A stretch of DNA of 64,000 nucleotides from Cloacibacillus porcorum (GTDB taxonomy: Bacteria; Synergistota; Synergistia; Synergistales; Synergistaceae): positions 2,101,501 to 2,165,500 of the forward strand of contig NZ_CP016757.1 of the NCBI RefSeq assembly GCF_001701045.1, in the 5' to 3' direction. This document shows positions 31,113-39,228 of the stretch, one piece after another (within the stretch, counting starts at the first letter, position 1; each line of letters begins with the position of its first letter). A program made the translations under genes and the position numbers. The notes beneath the pieces were generated by a model. That model searched no databases. It had not been told where the DNA came from and worked only from the letters and a program-made list of their open reading frames with translations.

Positions 31113-32015
31113 TCAAGCTCTTGGATGGAAACGGTCATAGTAATCTCTCAGCTCCGTATCCATGTGCGTATATTTTTCCGTCGTCATGATCGAGCTGTGC
31201 CCCAGTATCTCCTGCAGCGTGCGCTGATCCATGCCGTTGCGCAGCAGGTGCGTCGCGAAGGTGTGGCGCAGCACGTGCGGATGAAGCCGAGCGGCGGGGA
31301 TATTCGCCATCAGCCCGCGCTTCCGCATGATCACCCACAGCGTCTCGCGGTGCAGCTGCCTCCCGTTTCTTGAGAGGAAGAGCCACTCCGCCCCGTGTTT
31401 GTCGAGCTTCGGGCGGTACTCGGCGATATATTCCTCGATGACGCGGCGGACCGCCCCAATATAGGGAATCGTCCGCTCTTTGTCGCCCTTGCCGCGCGCG
31501 TATAGTATGCCGTTCGCGGCGTCAAGGTCGCGCAGCCTCACATGGCAGAGCTCGGAGGCCCTCATGCCCGCTCCGTAGGCGAGCTCGATAAAGGCCCGGT
31601 CGCGTTTGCCGACCGGCGTGCCGTCTTCGCAGGCGTTGATTATCCGCTGCACCTCGCCCTCGGTCATCACCTGCGGCAGGACCTTCGTCCTCGCCGGCAG
31701 CGGTGCGAGGCGCGGCAGGTTGTCGCTTACACCGTCGTACTGCAAAAAACGCGCGAAGGAGCGGAGCATCGCCCCCAGGCGCTGTACGGAGGACTTTTTT
31801 CGTCCCTCTCCCTGCTGTGCAAGCAGAAAACGCGAGATGGCGTCGGCCTGCATGTCAAGCGGGTCGTGTCCGCTGGCCTCACAGTGCGCGAGCCATATCT
31901 GCATATCGGAGTTGTAGGCGCGCTGCGTATTCTCGCTGCAGCCGCGCTCAAGCCGGAGGTAGTCGGTGAAGCGCTCGAGCGTCCTGCCAAGTTCACCTCC
32001 GGCGGGGCGTTTCAT
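31113..32015 (-). CDS. Tyrosine recombinase XerC/XerD family
   Basis: 300 residues. The N-terminal SAM-like DNA-binding domain covers about 1-110 (FTDYLRLERGCSENTQRAY). The catalytic domain has R in GAGMRASELCHVRL, K in YARGKGDKER, HPHVLRHTFATHLL (H..R), H in LGHSSIMTTEKYTH, and the nucleophile Y in the same block. Such enzymes resolve chromosome dimers at dif. Its place inside a housekeeping operon, not beside an element, supports a chromosomal Xer role. Whether it is XerC, XerD or a lone XerH-like enzyme is not decided. Its stop and the nudF frame overlap by 4 bases. Confidence 0.88.
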   Translation of the reverse strand: MKRPAGGELGRTLERFTDYLRLERGCSENTQRAYNSDMQIWLAHCEASGHDPLDMQADAISRFLLAQQGEGRKKSSVQRLGAMLRSFARFLQYDGVSDNLPRLAPLPARTKVLPQVMTEGEVQRIINACEDGTPVGKRDRAFIELAYGAGMRASELCHVRLRDLDAANGILYARGKGDKERTIPYIGAVRRVIEEYIAEYRPKLDKHGAEWLFLSRNGRQLHRETLWVIMRKRGLMANIPAARLHPHVLRHTFATHLLRNGMDQRTLQEILGHSSIMTTEKYTHMDTELRDYYDRFHPRA

Positions 32016-32572
32016 TTTTGCGGCCTCCTGGCCATGTACCAGTAGAAAGCCATCAGCGTCTTGCCGTCTTTTATCTTCTTTTCGGCGATCATCTTTTCCA
32101 GCTCTTCCGGGGCAAAGGCAAATACCTTGATATATTCGTCTTCGTCCTCGGGGAGTTTGGAGGAGACCAGTTCGTCTGCGTAGTAAACGATAATCTTTTC
32201 GGTACAGAAGCCGGGAGAGCTGTAAAATTCCGCGATCTCCTCTATATGGCCCGGCCGGTAACCAATCTCTTCCTGCAGCTCGCGCACCGCGGTCTCGCGC
32301 GGGTCCTCCCCCTCTTCTACAAGCCCCGCGGGGATCTCGTAGATATCCTCGTCTATCGCGTGGCGGTATTGCCGGACAAGAATTATCTCTCCCCGCTCGT
32401 TGACGGGGAGGATCGCCACCGCCGACTTATGGAGCACAACCTCGCGCACCTTTTCGGAGCCGGAGGGAAATTTCACGGTATCCACGCGGAGGTCGATGAT
32501 ACGTCCCTTATATTTGCAGTCCGAACGCACGATATTACGCAGCTGACTTTTTGAATCGCTCAAGACAAACAC
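32012..32572 (-). CDS. nudF: NUDIX hydrolase, ADP-ribose pyrophosphatase type
   Basis: 186 residues with an exact Nudix box GLVEEGEDPRETAVRELQEE followed by IGY (about residues 78-100), and the flanking VRQYRHAIDEDIYEIPAG typical of ADP-ribose pyrophosphatases. It hydrolyses ADP-ribose to AMP and ribose 5-phosphate and so removes a reactive metabolite. It sits between fmt and the Xer recombinase gene in the def-fmt operon. The start at 32572 is 3 bases after the fmt stop. Confidence 0.9.
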   Translation of the reverse strand: MFVLSDSKSQLRNIVRSDCKYKGRIIDLRVDTVKFPSGSEKVREVVLHKSAVAILPVNERGEIILVRQYRHAIDEDIYEIPAGLVEEGEDPRETAVRELQEEIGYRPGHIEEIAEFYSSPGFCTEKIIVYYADELVSSKLPEDEDEYIKVFAFAPEELEKMIAEKKIKDGKTLMAFYWYMARRPQK

Positions 32573-32575
32573 CTC

Positions 32576-33511
32576 TTATCCTATCTCTTCACCGTTTTCT
32601 ATGCGGGCCCCGCGCGCCCAATCCTCGGCGCGCTGCGGCCTTTTGCCCTCCGGCTGCACCTCGACGAGTTTAAGCGCCCCCTCGCGGCAGACGACGACGG
32701 GCGCGCCATCGACGATCTCACAGCGGCAGACCGCGCAGTCCGCCGAGGGCAGAGGCTCTGCCGCGTGTACGCGGAGCCGCTTGCCGTGAACCATGCAATA
32801 GACTCCCGGGGAGCATCCGATGCCCCTGATCTTATTGATTATCTCTTCGGCGCTTTCCGCGCGCCAGTCAATCTTTCCTTCGGACTTATCTATCTTTGGA
32901 GCCGTCGTCACATTTTCTTCTTTTTGGGGCGTAAAGCGCCACTCTGCGGGCGCTACGCCGCAAAGATAATGAAGCAGCGTCTCGGAGCCAAGCACAGCGG
33001 CCTTTTCCATCAGCGCCGCGGCGTCGTCCTCCGGTTCTATCACAAGCTCCGGCTGCGCCAATACGGGGCCGGAGTCCATGCCGGCGTCAAGCCGGAAGAT
33101 GGAGACCGCCGTCTTTGTACGTCCATCCATCAGCGCGCGCTGGATAGGGGCCGAGCCGCGGTATTCCGGCAGCTTCGAGGGGTGGATGTTGAGGCAGCCT
33201 AAGGAGGCCATAGAGAGCACCGGCTCTTTTATCATCTGGCCGAAGTCTATCACCAGTATCACATCGGGGCTGTTTTGCCGCAGCCATTCGAGGCGCTCCG
33301 CGTCGGCGGACAGCCTAGCCGTCGTATATACTGGCAGATCCAGCGACTGCGCAAGCTCCCATACCGGCGTATTCTGCAGTTTAAGGCCACGCCCCGCCGT
33401 CCGCGGAGCGTTCGTCAGCACCCACATGGGGCGGAGACGGCGCGATATTATCTCCAGGCAGCGCGCGGCGAAGCGGCCTGAGCCCATGAAGCCAACCGTC
33501 AGCTGGTCCAT
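32576..33511 (-). CDS. fmt: Methionyl-tRNA formyltransferase
   Basis: 311 residues, the normal length. The formyl-transfer signature is HPSKLPEYRGSAPIQRALMDG (about residues 111-131, cited for HPSKLPEYRGSAP), with VIDFGQMI and SIFRLDAGMDSGPVL upstream and downstream of it. The C-terminal OB-like part includes GIGCSPGVYCMVHGKRLRV. It formylates initiator methionyl-tRNA. Its start overlaps the stop of def, the enzyme that later removes the formyl group, which is the standard def-fmt pairing. Confidence 0.95.
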   Translation of the reverse strand: MDQLTVGFMGSGRFAARCLEIISRRLRPMWVLTNAPRTAGRGLKLQNTPVWELAQSLDLPVYTTARLSADAERLEWLRQNSPDVILVIDFGQMIKEPVLSMASLGCLNIHPSKLPEYRGSAPIQRALMDGRTKTAVSIFRLDAGMDSGPVLAQPELVIEPEDDAAALMEKAAVLGSETLLHYLCGVAPAEWRFTPQKEENVTTAPKIDKSEGKIDWRAESAEEIINKIRGIGCSPGVYCMVHGKRLRVHAAEPLPSADCAVCRCEIVDGAPVVVCREGALKLVEVQPEGKRPQRAEDWARGARIENGEEIG

Positions 33512-34002
33512 TATTTTTCCGCCGCCCGTTTCGCGATTTTTTTCTTGAGGAACTGACGCTTGAGGGGTGATACCCGGTCGATAAGCAGCCGCCCGTTGAG
33601 GTGGTCGATCTCATGAGAAAAGACGCAGGCGCAGAAGCCGTCAAGCTCCCGCCTCTGGGAGACGCCGTTCTCGTCCTGATAGACGACGGTCAGCTTTTCC
33701 GGTGAGGCGACCTTTTCGTAGATGCCCGGAAAGCTGAGACAGCCCTCTTCGTTAATAACGGAACCCTCCGCCTCAACGACCTCGGGATTCACCAGCACAA
33801 ATTTATCGCCGTGGTAGTCTATGACGACGATCCTCTTCGCGACTCCCACCTGGGGCGCGGCAAGGCCGATGCCGTCGTTCGCGTACATGGTGTCAAACAT
33901 GTCGCCGACGAGAGTTTTAAGCTCTTCGTCAAACTCCGTCACACTCGCCGTCTCTTCGCGGAGCACGGGGTCTGGATAAACACATATAGTTCTAAGGGCC
34001 AT
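33511..34002 (-). CDS. def: Peptide deformylase
   Basis: 163 residues from ATG 34002 (MALRTICVYPDPVLREETAS), with AGGAGG 6-7 bases upstream. A start nine codons earlier lacks such a site. The three metal and active-site motifs are GIGLAAPQVG, EGCLSFPG and HEIDHLNG, all intact. It removes the N-formyl group from new proteins. It is the first gene of the minus-strand operon def-fmt-nudF-xer-punA-deoA and lies beyond the terminator of the operon before it. Confidence 0.96.
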   Translation of the reverse strand: MALRTICVYPDPVLREETASVTEFDEELKTLVGDMFDTMYANDGIGLAAPQVGVAKRIVVIDYHGDKFVLVNPEVVEAEGSVINEEGCLSFPGIYEKVASPEKLTVVYQDENGVSQRRELDGFCACVFSHEIDHLNGRLLIDRVSPLKRQFLKKKIAKRAAEK

Positions 34003-34053
34003 AATTGACCTCCTGTCATATGTTTTCATATTTATCCTATTGTAACGTAAAAA

Positions 34054-34082
34054 GAGGCCCCGCTCAAGGTGAGCGGGGCCTC
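34054..34082 (-). terminator. Intrinsic terminator of the mutS-mutL-miaA-ispH-rpsA operon
   Basis: GAGGCCCCGCTC pairs perfectly with GAGCGGGGCCTC around a 5-base loop. On the minus strand it is followed by TTTTT. It lies 26 bases after the rpsA stop. Confidence 0.92.
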
Positions 34083-34107
34083 CATATCTCTTGTGAGGAT
34101 CGTCGGG

Positions 34108-35688
34108 CTATTCGCCGTCTTCCATTTCGCGCTGTTTGAGAAGATCTCCGATTGAGAAATTCATCTCTTCCTGCGGGAGCTGGCTGTTGGCGCTCTCCTG
34201 TCTCCGGCGGTCTCCGCCCTCTGAACGGCGGCGGCGCGGACGGTCCTCGCTGCGCTTCGCGGGAGCTCCGCCCATCGCGGGCTGATCGTGAGATTCCTCA
34301 CGCGGCGCGCGCCTTACGGGCTCTTCGTTCGCGGGACGCAGGCTGAGGCGGATACGGCGCTCGACGGGGTTAACTTCGAGAACGCGGGCGGTGACTTCCT
34401 GTCCCTCTGAAAGGACTTCCTTGGGATTCTCCACTCTCTGCGTCGAGAGCTGTGAGATGTGGATGAGTCCCTCGATACCCTCTTCGAGTTCGACAAAGGC
34501 GCCGAAGTCAGCGATGCGGACGACCTTTACAGGTACTTCGGCATCCTTCTGATACTTCTCGGCGGCATCCTTCCAGGGATCGTTAAGCTGCTTGTAGCCC
34601 AGGCTGATGCGCTTGCGCTCGGTGTCAGTCTCAATGATCGAAACTTCGACCTTCTGTCCCTTCTTGAGGACTTCTTTCGGGTGCTTGATGCGTGTCCAGC
34701 TGAGGTCTCCGATGTGGATGAGTCCCTCTACGCCGGGCTCTATTTCTACAAATGCGCCGAATTCTGTCAGGTTGGTGACGGTACCCTCGGTAACCTTGCC
34801 GGGAGTCCAGCGCTCGGCCGCCGTCGTCCAGGGATCGTCAAGCGTCTGGCGGATCGAGAGGGAGATTCTGTTGTTCTCCTTGTCGATGCCTATGACCTTT
34901 ACCTTGACGTGGTCGCCCTTAGCGACGATCTCTTTGGCCTTCGCGCTGCGCTGCCATGAAAGTTCGCTGATGTGGACAAGCCCTTCCATCGCACCGAGGT
35001 TGACGAAAACACCGAAAGACGTGATGCTGCTGACATCGCCCTCAAGCACATCGCCTTCATGTACCTGCTCATAGAAGGCCTGGCGAATGCCTGTGAGTTC
35101 CTCTTCGATGAGGCTGCGGCGGGAGAATACGAGGCGGCGCTTTCTGCGGTCCTTCTCGATGAGCTTCACAGAGAATTCCTGGTCGAGGAGTTTTCCGGGA
35201 TTCACTCCGTGGCCCTCCTGCGTCAGGTGTGAAATAGGGATAAATCCTTCGATGCCGCAGCAGCTCACGATGAGGCCGCCCTTCACCTTACGGATTCCCT
35301 TTACTGTGATAGTCTCGTTATTCTCTGCCTCTTCTTCGAGCTTGTTCCAGCGCTCGTCAAATTCGCAGCGCCAGCGTGAGAGTCCAAGCTGGGCGTCTTC
35401 GCCCTGCCCGATATTTGTGATCTGCACTCTGACCTTGGCGCCGTTCTCGGGCTCGGGAGTCTCTTCTACGAGAACTCTGTGAGTCCATTCTTTGCGCGGA
35501 AGAAAGCCTTCGCATTTGTAGCCTACATCTACGAGCCAGCCGTCCTCACGTGAATCGACGACGGTTCCCTCCACGACCTTGCCGCGGTGGAAGTCGCCCA
35601 TCACATCGTACTGCTGCATCATTTCTTCCATTGTTTCTTCTTTTTCCTGTGTTTCCATTACGTCTTCTGTACGAAGCTCGTCAACCAT
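34108..35688 (-). CDS. rpsA: S1 RNA-binding domain protein (ribosomal protein S1 homologue)
   Basis: 526 residues from ATG 35688 (MVDELRTEDVMETQEKEE), with AGGAGG 9 bases upstream. An ATG three codons earlier abuts that site. Five S1 motifs follow an acidic N-terminus: GKVVEGTVVDSREDGWLVDV, a diverged second, DVLEGDVSSITSFGVFVNLG, KVTEGTVTNLTEFGAFVEIE and VPVKVVRIADFGAFVELEEG. The last 70 residues are R/E/Q-rich and probably disordered. S1 proteins help mRNA bind the 30S subunit. It directly follows ispH. IspH and S1 are fused in some Firmicutes, so the adjacency is conserved, but here they are separate frames. Confidence 0.9.
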   Translation of the reverse strand: MVDELRTEDVMETQEKEETMEEMMQQYDVMGDFHRGKVVEGTVVDSREDGWLVDVGYKCEGFLPRKEWTHRVLVEETPEPENGAKVRVQITNIGQGEDAQLGLSRWRCEFDERWNKLEEEAENNETITVKGIRKVKGGLIVSCCGIEGFIPISHLTQEGHGVNPGKLLDQEFSVKLIEKDRRKRRLVFSRRSLIEEELTGIRQAFYEQVHEGDVLEGDVSSITSFGVFVNLGAMEGLVHISELSWQRSAKAKEIVAKGDHVKVKVIGIDKENNRISLSIRQTLDDPWTTAAERWTPGKVTEGTVTNLTEFGAFVEIEPGVEGLIHIGDLSWTRIKHPKEVLKKGQKVEVSIIETDTERKRISLGYKQLNDPWKDAAEKYQKDAEVPVKVVRIADFGAFVELEEGIEGLIHISQLSTQRVENPKEVLSEGQEVTARVLEVNPVERRIRLSLRPANEEPVRRAPREESHDQPAMGGAPAKRSEDRPRRRRSEGGDRRRQESANSQLPQEEMNFSIGDLLKQREMEDGE

Positions 35689-35705
35689 TCCCAACATCCT
35701 CCTGC

Positions 35706-36539
35706 TTACATCATCTTTAATTTTTGGATCAGTTCTTTTATCAGCCAGTCGGGGGTGCTGCCTCCCGCGGCTATTCCGATTATGTCCTTATTTTCCAACC
35801 AGCCCCTTTCCAGTTCTCCTGCATGTTCTATCCACAAGGTCGGCACCCCTGAACAGGAGCCGATCTCTGCTAACTTTCTCGTGTTGGCGCTGTTTCTGCC
35901 GCCTAACACTATCATGCCGTCCGCCTCTTCCGCAAGCCGGCAGACAGACTGCTGGCGCGCGAGAGTCGCGCGGCATATCGTATTATATACCTTTATCTCG
36001 GGAGAGACAGAGACAAATCCGCTCACCAGCGCGGAAAAATTTTCCACACGCTGCGTCGTCTGGCTCAGTATCCCGCAGCGCTTGCCGTACAGCTCGTACG
36101 GTATCGCCTCCGCGGAGGCCAGCACATGCACCTCTCCTGAAACATAGCCCATAATACCCTTGACCTCCGGATGGGAGGCGTCTCCTAATATTATCACGAT
36201 ATAGCCATCTTGGGAAAGGGTCTTTGCTCTTTCCTGCGCCGTTTTTACAAAAGGGCATGTTCCGTCGACCATTTTCGCGCTTCTTTCGCGCAGCAATTCA
36301 AAGACCTCCGGCGTCACCCCGTGGGCCCGCACGAAAGATACCGCGCCCTCAGGCACCTCTTCGGGAGAATCGACGACGATAAGCCCCAGCTTTTCAAGCC
36401 GTTCCGTCTCCTGCGGATTGTGTATCGGGCTGCCCAGCGCGTAGACCTGATGAGTCTTTTTCAGTTCGTTCTCTAGCGTCGTGATCGCGCGCTTGACTCC
36501 GAAGCAGAGCCCCGTCGGATCGGCGGTGATTATCTTCAT
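35706..36539 (-). CDS. ispH: 4-hydroxy-3-methylbut-2-enyl diphosphate reductase
   Basis: 277 residues. The three [4Fe-4S] cysteines lie in GLCFGVKRAI (C12), VDGTCPFVKTAQ and YNTICRATLARQQ. FVRAHGVTPEV, VLGGRNSANTRKLAEI and GIAAGGSTPDWLI complete the family pattern. It makes IPP and DMAPP in the last step of the MEP isoprenoid pathway. Its start overlaps the miaA stop by 4 bases. The DMAPP it produces is the substrate of MiaA, so the neighbours are also linked by metabolism. Confidence 0.96.
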   Translation of the reverse strand: MKIITADPTGLCFGVKRAITTLENELKKTHQVYALGSPIHNPQETERLEKLGLIVVDSPEEVPEGAVSFVRAHGVTPEVFELLRERSAKMVDGTCPFVKTAQERAKTLSQDGYIVIILGDASHPEVKGIMGYVSGEVHVLASAEAIPYELYGKRCGILSQTTQRVENFSALVSGFVSVSPEIKVYNTICRATLARQQSVCRLAEEADGMIVLGGRNSANTRKLAEIGSCSGVPTLWIEHAGELERGWLENKDIIGIAAGGSTPDWLIKELIQKLKMM

Positions 36540-37486
36540 GCGCCGCCCTCCAGGTGCGCGAGACAGCGTGGCACGACGTTCCGCAGCGCCTCCTCCTTCG
36601 AGACCTCGTCGAAGTCATACCACAGCGCGGGCTCAAAGTGCTTGAACCAGGTCATCTGACGGCGCGAGAAGGCCTTGGTCGAACGGATGTCGCCCTCTAT
36701 CGCCTCCAGGAAGGTGCATTCGCCGCCGATGTAGCGCACCAGTTCACGGTAGCCGAAGCCCTGCAGCGCCGGAAGCGAGGGAGAATAGCCGTTGTCGAGC
36801 AGCCACTTGACCTCCTCGGGATATCCGCTCGCGAACTGCTCTTTGACGCGGCGTTCGATATTTCGGTAAAGATTGGCGCGAAGCCTCGTGAGGCCGATAT
36901 ATAATATTTCATAGGGGGATTCCATCTTATTCTGCCGCCGATACCACCAGCTCGCGTTCTTGCCTGTGATGCGGAATATCTCAAGGGCGCGCATCGTGCG
37001 CACTGGGTCGTTTTGGTGTATCTTCGCCCCCGCCTCTGGATCTATCTCCAGCAGCTCCTGATGCAGCGCGGGAAGCCCGCGCCCAGTTATCTCCTCTTCC
37101 AGCTGAGACCTGATATTTTCATCCTTCGGCAGATCTTCGGAGAGCATGCCGGTGAGCGCGCGGTAGTAGAATGGCGTGCCGCCGATCAGCAGCGGTACGC
37201 GGCCGCGGGCCATGATGCGGTTCACGGCGTCCTCCGCATCCTCCGCAAAGTCGGCGGCGGAATATACCTGATCGGGATCGACGACGTCGATGAGATGATG
37301 TATCACCTCGCGCCGTATCTCGCGGGAGACCTTGTCAGTGCCGACGTCAAGATAGCGGTAGACCTGGCGCGAGTCGACCGAGATTACCTCAGCGTTGAGC
37401 TTCGCGGCGAGAGACAGGCTGAACTCCGTCTTGCCGACCGCCGTGGGGCCGATTATCGCGATAACGGGGATCTTTTTATCCGTCAT
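36536..37486 (-). CDS. miaA: tRNA dimethylallyltransferase
   Basis: 316 residues. The P-loop is IIGPTAVGKTEFSLSLA (about residues 12-28), the DSRQVYRYLDVGTDK block binds substrate, and IGGTPFYYRALTG and the RRQMTWFKH end motif are typical. It transfers a dimethylallyl group to A37 of tRNAs reading UNN codons. It overlaps both mutL upstream and ispH downstream by 4 bases (ATGA), the tight mutL-miaA arrangement known from many bacteria. Confidence 0.96.
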   Translation of the reverse strand: MTDKKIPVIAIIGPTAVGKTEFSLSLAAKLNAEVISVDSRQVYRYLDVGTDKVSREIRREVIHHLIDVVDPDQVYSAADFAEDAEDAVNRIMARGRVPLLIGGTPFYYRALTGMLSEDLPKDENIRSQLEEEITGRGLPALHQELLEIDPEAGAKIHQNDPVRTMRALEIFRITGKNASWWYRRQNKMESPYEILYIGLTRLRANLYRNIERRVKEQFASGYPEEVKWLLDNGYSPSLPALQGFGYRELVRYIGGECTFLEAIEGDIRSTKAFSRRQMTWFKHFEPALWYDFDEVSKEEALRNVVPRCLAHLEGGA

Positions 37487-39228
37487 CTCTCGAACCAGTC
37501 CCGCAGTTTTTTATTTTCGATCAGAAAGACAGTCGGCCTTCCGTGCGGGCAGGTATAGGGCGTGTCGCAGCGTTCGAGACGACGCAGTAAATCAAGGGCC
37601 TCCTCCGTCTCAAAGCGCCGTCCAAGCTTTACCGCGTCGCGGCAGGCGAGGCGCGCCATGCGCCACCACACCTCGCGGTCCCGCTTTACGGGGTCGTTCT
37701 CAGTCTCCATTCCGCGCAGCGCCGAACGGAGCATATCTATCGGCGAAAGGTGCCCCTTGCCCTTGATCGCGGGCACCGCCGTCACCCTGCCGCCCTCCGT
37801 ACGGAAGCCGAGCGCCGCGAGCTCTTTTTCATAGAGCGCCGCCTCGGCGGCCACCGCCTGCGGTATCTCCATCGGCAGCGTCAGCCACTGGGTCGCGATA
37901 TTGTCCTTGAAGGATTCGCATATCTCCTCAAACAGTATGCGTTCGTGCGCCGCGTGTGGGTCCATCACCGCCAGCGCGTCGGGAAAGTCGAAGATCAAAA
38001 AACCCTCCGCGCTCTGCCCCACATAGTTTTTATCAAATAAAAATTCCTCTTCCGCACGCGGCGGCTCCTCCGCCGGCGTGAAGATATTCTCCGTGGCGGC
38101 CCCGGCGCTCAGCGGGCTCGCGGCGCGCCACGGCCCCTTCTTCTGGAATGTCCAGCCGTTCGGGCTGTACGCCGCGGGCGCGGCGGGAAGCGCCTCCGCT
38201 TCGAAGGCCGTCCGCGGCGGCGTCATGAAATCATCAGGAGCACTCGGCGGCAGGGGCGGCGCGGCAATCGAATGCCGCTGTGCGAATATCGCCTTAGCGT
38301 TGTCATAGACGATCTTAAAGGCCTCTCCGCTGCGGCGGAAGCGCACCTCCTCCTTCGTCGGATGGATGTTGACGTCGACATCCTGCGGCGGCAGGTCGAG
38401 AAGGACGAGCCATTCGCCGTAGGCCGCGGCGTCCGCCGTGGAAAGCGCGGCGCGTATCGCGGCATCCTGCACCCGCCGTCCATTGACGAAGAGCATGATC
38501 ACCACGCGGCGGGAATCGGGGATCGGATTCCACCAGAGGCGCGCCGAGAGGCTGCCGCTCTGCGATTCGGAATGGTATATCTTCGTCTGGCGGCCCCAGC
38601 GGCGCAGCAGCGTATCCTCCACGCAGGCCGCGCCCGTGTATTCGAGAATTTTTTTACTCTCTTCATAAAGGCGGAAAGTCACCTCGGGATGTATCAGCGC
38701 GTAGTCGTTGACGATCTGGACGATGCGGCGCAGCTCCGCGGATGAGGTCTTAAGGAATTTACGGCGCGCGGGAAGATTAAAGAACAGATCGTCTATCTGT
38801 ATCCGCGTCCCCGGCTTTGCGGGAGTCTCCGTGTGGAGGGTGATCTCGCCGGCCTCACAGCGTATCAGGCCGCCAGCTTCAGCCTCGGCAGCCTTGCTGC
38901 GTATCTCCATACGCGAGACGGCGGCGATGCTTGCGAGCGCCTCGCCGCGGTAGCCGAGCGTCGATATCCTCTCAAGGTCCTCTATATCCGTTATCTTGCT
39001 GGTGGCGTAGCGCTCAAGCGCGAGCGGCAGCTCCGCGCAGGGAATGCCGCAGCCGTCGTCCTCAATAACAAAGGAGCTCTTGCCGCCCTGCTCCGTCTGT
39101 ATTGAGATCGTGCGCGCGCCCGCGTCGAGCGAATTTTCGATGAGCTCCTTCGCGACCGAGGAGGGGCGCTCTATCACCTCTCCGGCGGCTATCCGTGTGG
39201 AAATATCGGGGGCCAATCTCTTTATCAT
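37483..39228 (-). CDS. mutL: DNA mismatch repair protein MutL
   Basis: 581 residues. The GHKL ATPase motifs are AAGEVIERPSSVAKELIENS, VIEDDGCGIP and ISTLGYRGEALASIAAVS. The linker from about residue 310 to 400 is low complexity, rich in P, A and E. The C-terminal dimerisation part has DPHAAHERILFEE, a version of the endonuclease motif DQHAxxExxxxE with P for Q, and CPHGRPTVF near the end. It links MutS to strand incision, and the C-terminal motifs suggest an endonuclease-type MutL. It overlaps mutS and miaA by 4 bases each. Confidence 0.96.
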   Translation of the reverse strand: MIKRLAPDISTRIAAGEVIERPSSVAKELIENSLDAGARTISIQTEQGGKSSFVIEDDGCGIPCAELPLALERYATSKITDIEDLERISTLGYRGEALASIAAVSRMEIRSKAAEAEAGGLIRCEAGEITLHTETPAKPGTRIQIDDLFFNLPARRKFLKTSSAELRRIVQIVNDYALIHPEVTFRLYEESKKILEYTGAACVEDTLLRRWGRQTKIYHSESQSGSLSARLWWNPIPDSRRVVIMLFVNGRRVQDAAIRAALSTADAAAYGEWLVLLDLPPQDVDVNIHPTKEEVRFRRSGEAFKIVYDNAKAIFAQRHSIAAPPLPPSAPDDFMTPPRTAFEAEALPAAPAAYSPNGWTFQKKGPWRAASPLSAGAATENIFTPAEEPPRAEEEFLFDKNYVGQSAEGFLIFDFPDALAVMDPHAAHERILFEEICESFKDNIATQWLTLPMEIPQAVAAEAALYEKELAALGFRTEGGRVTAVPAIKGKGHLSPIDMLRSALRGMETENDPVKRDREVWWRMARLACRDAVKLGRRFETEEALDLLRRLERCDTPYTCPHGRPTVFLIENKKLRDWFER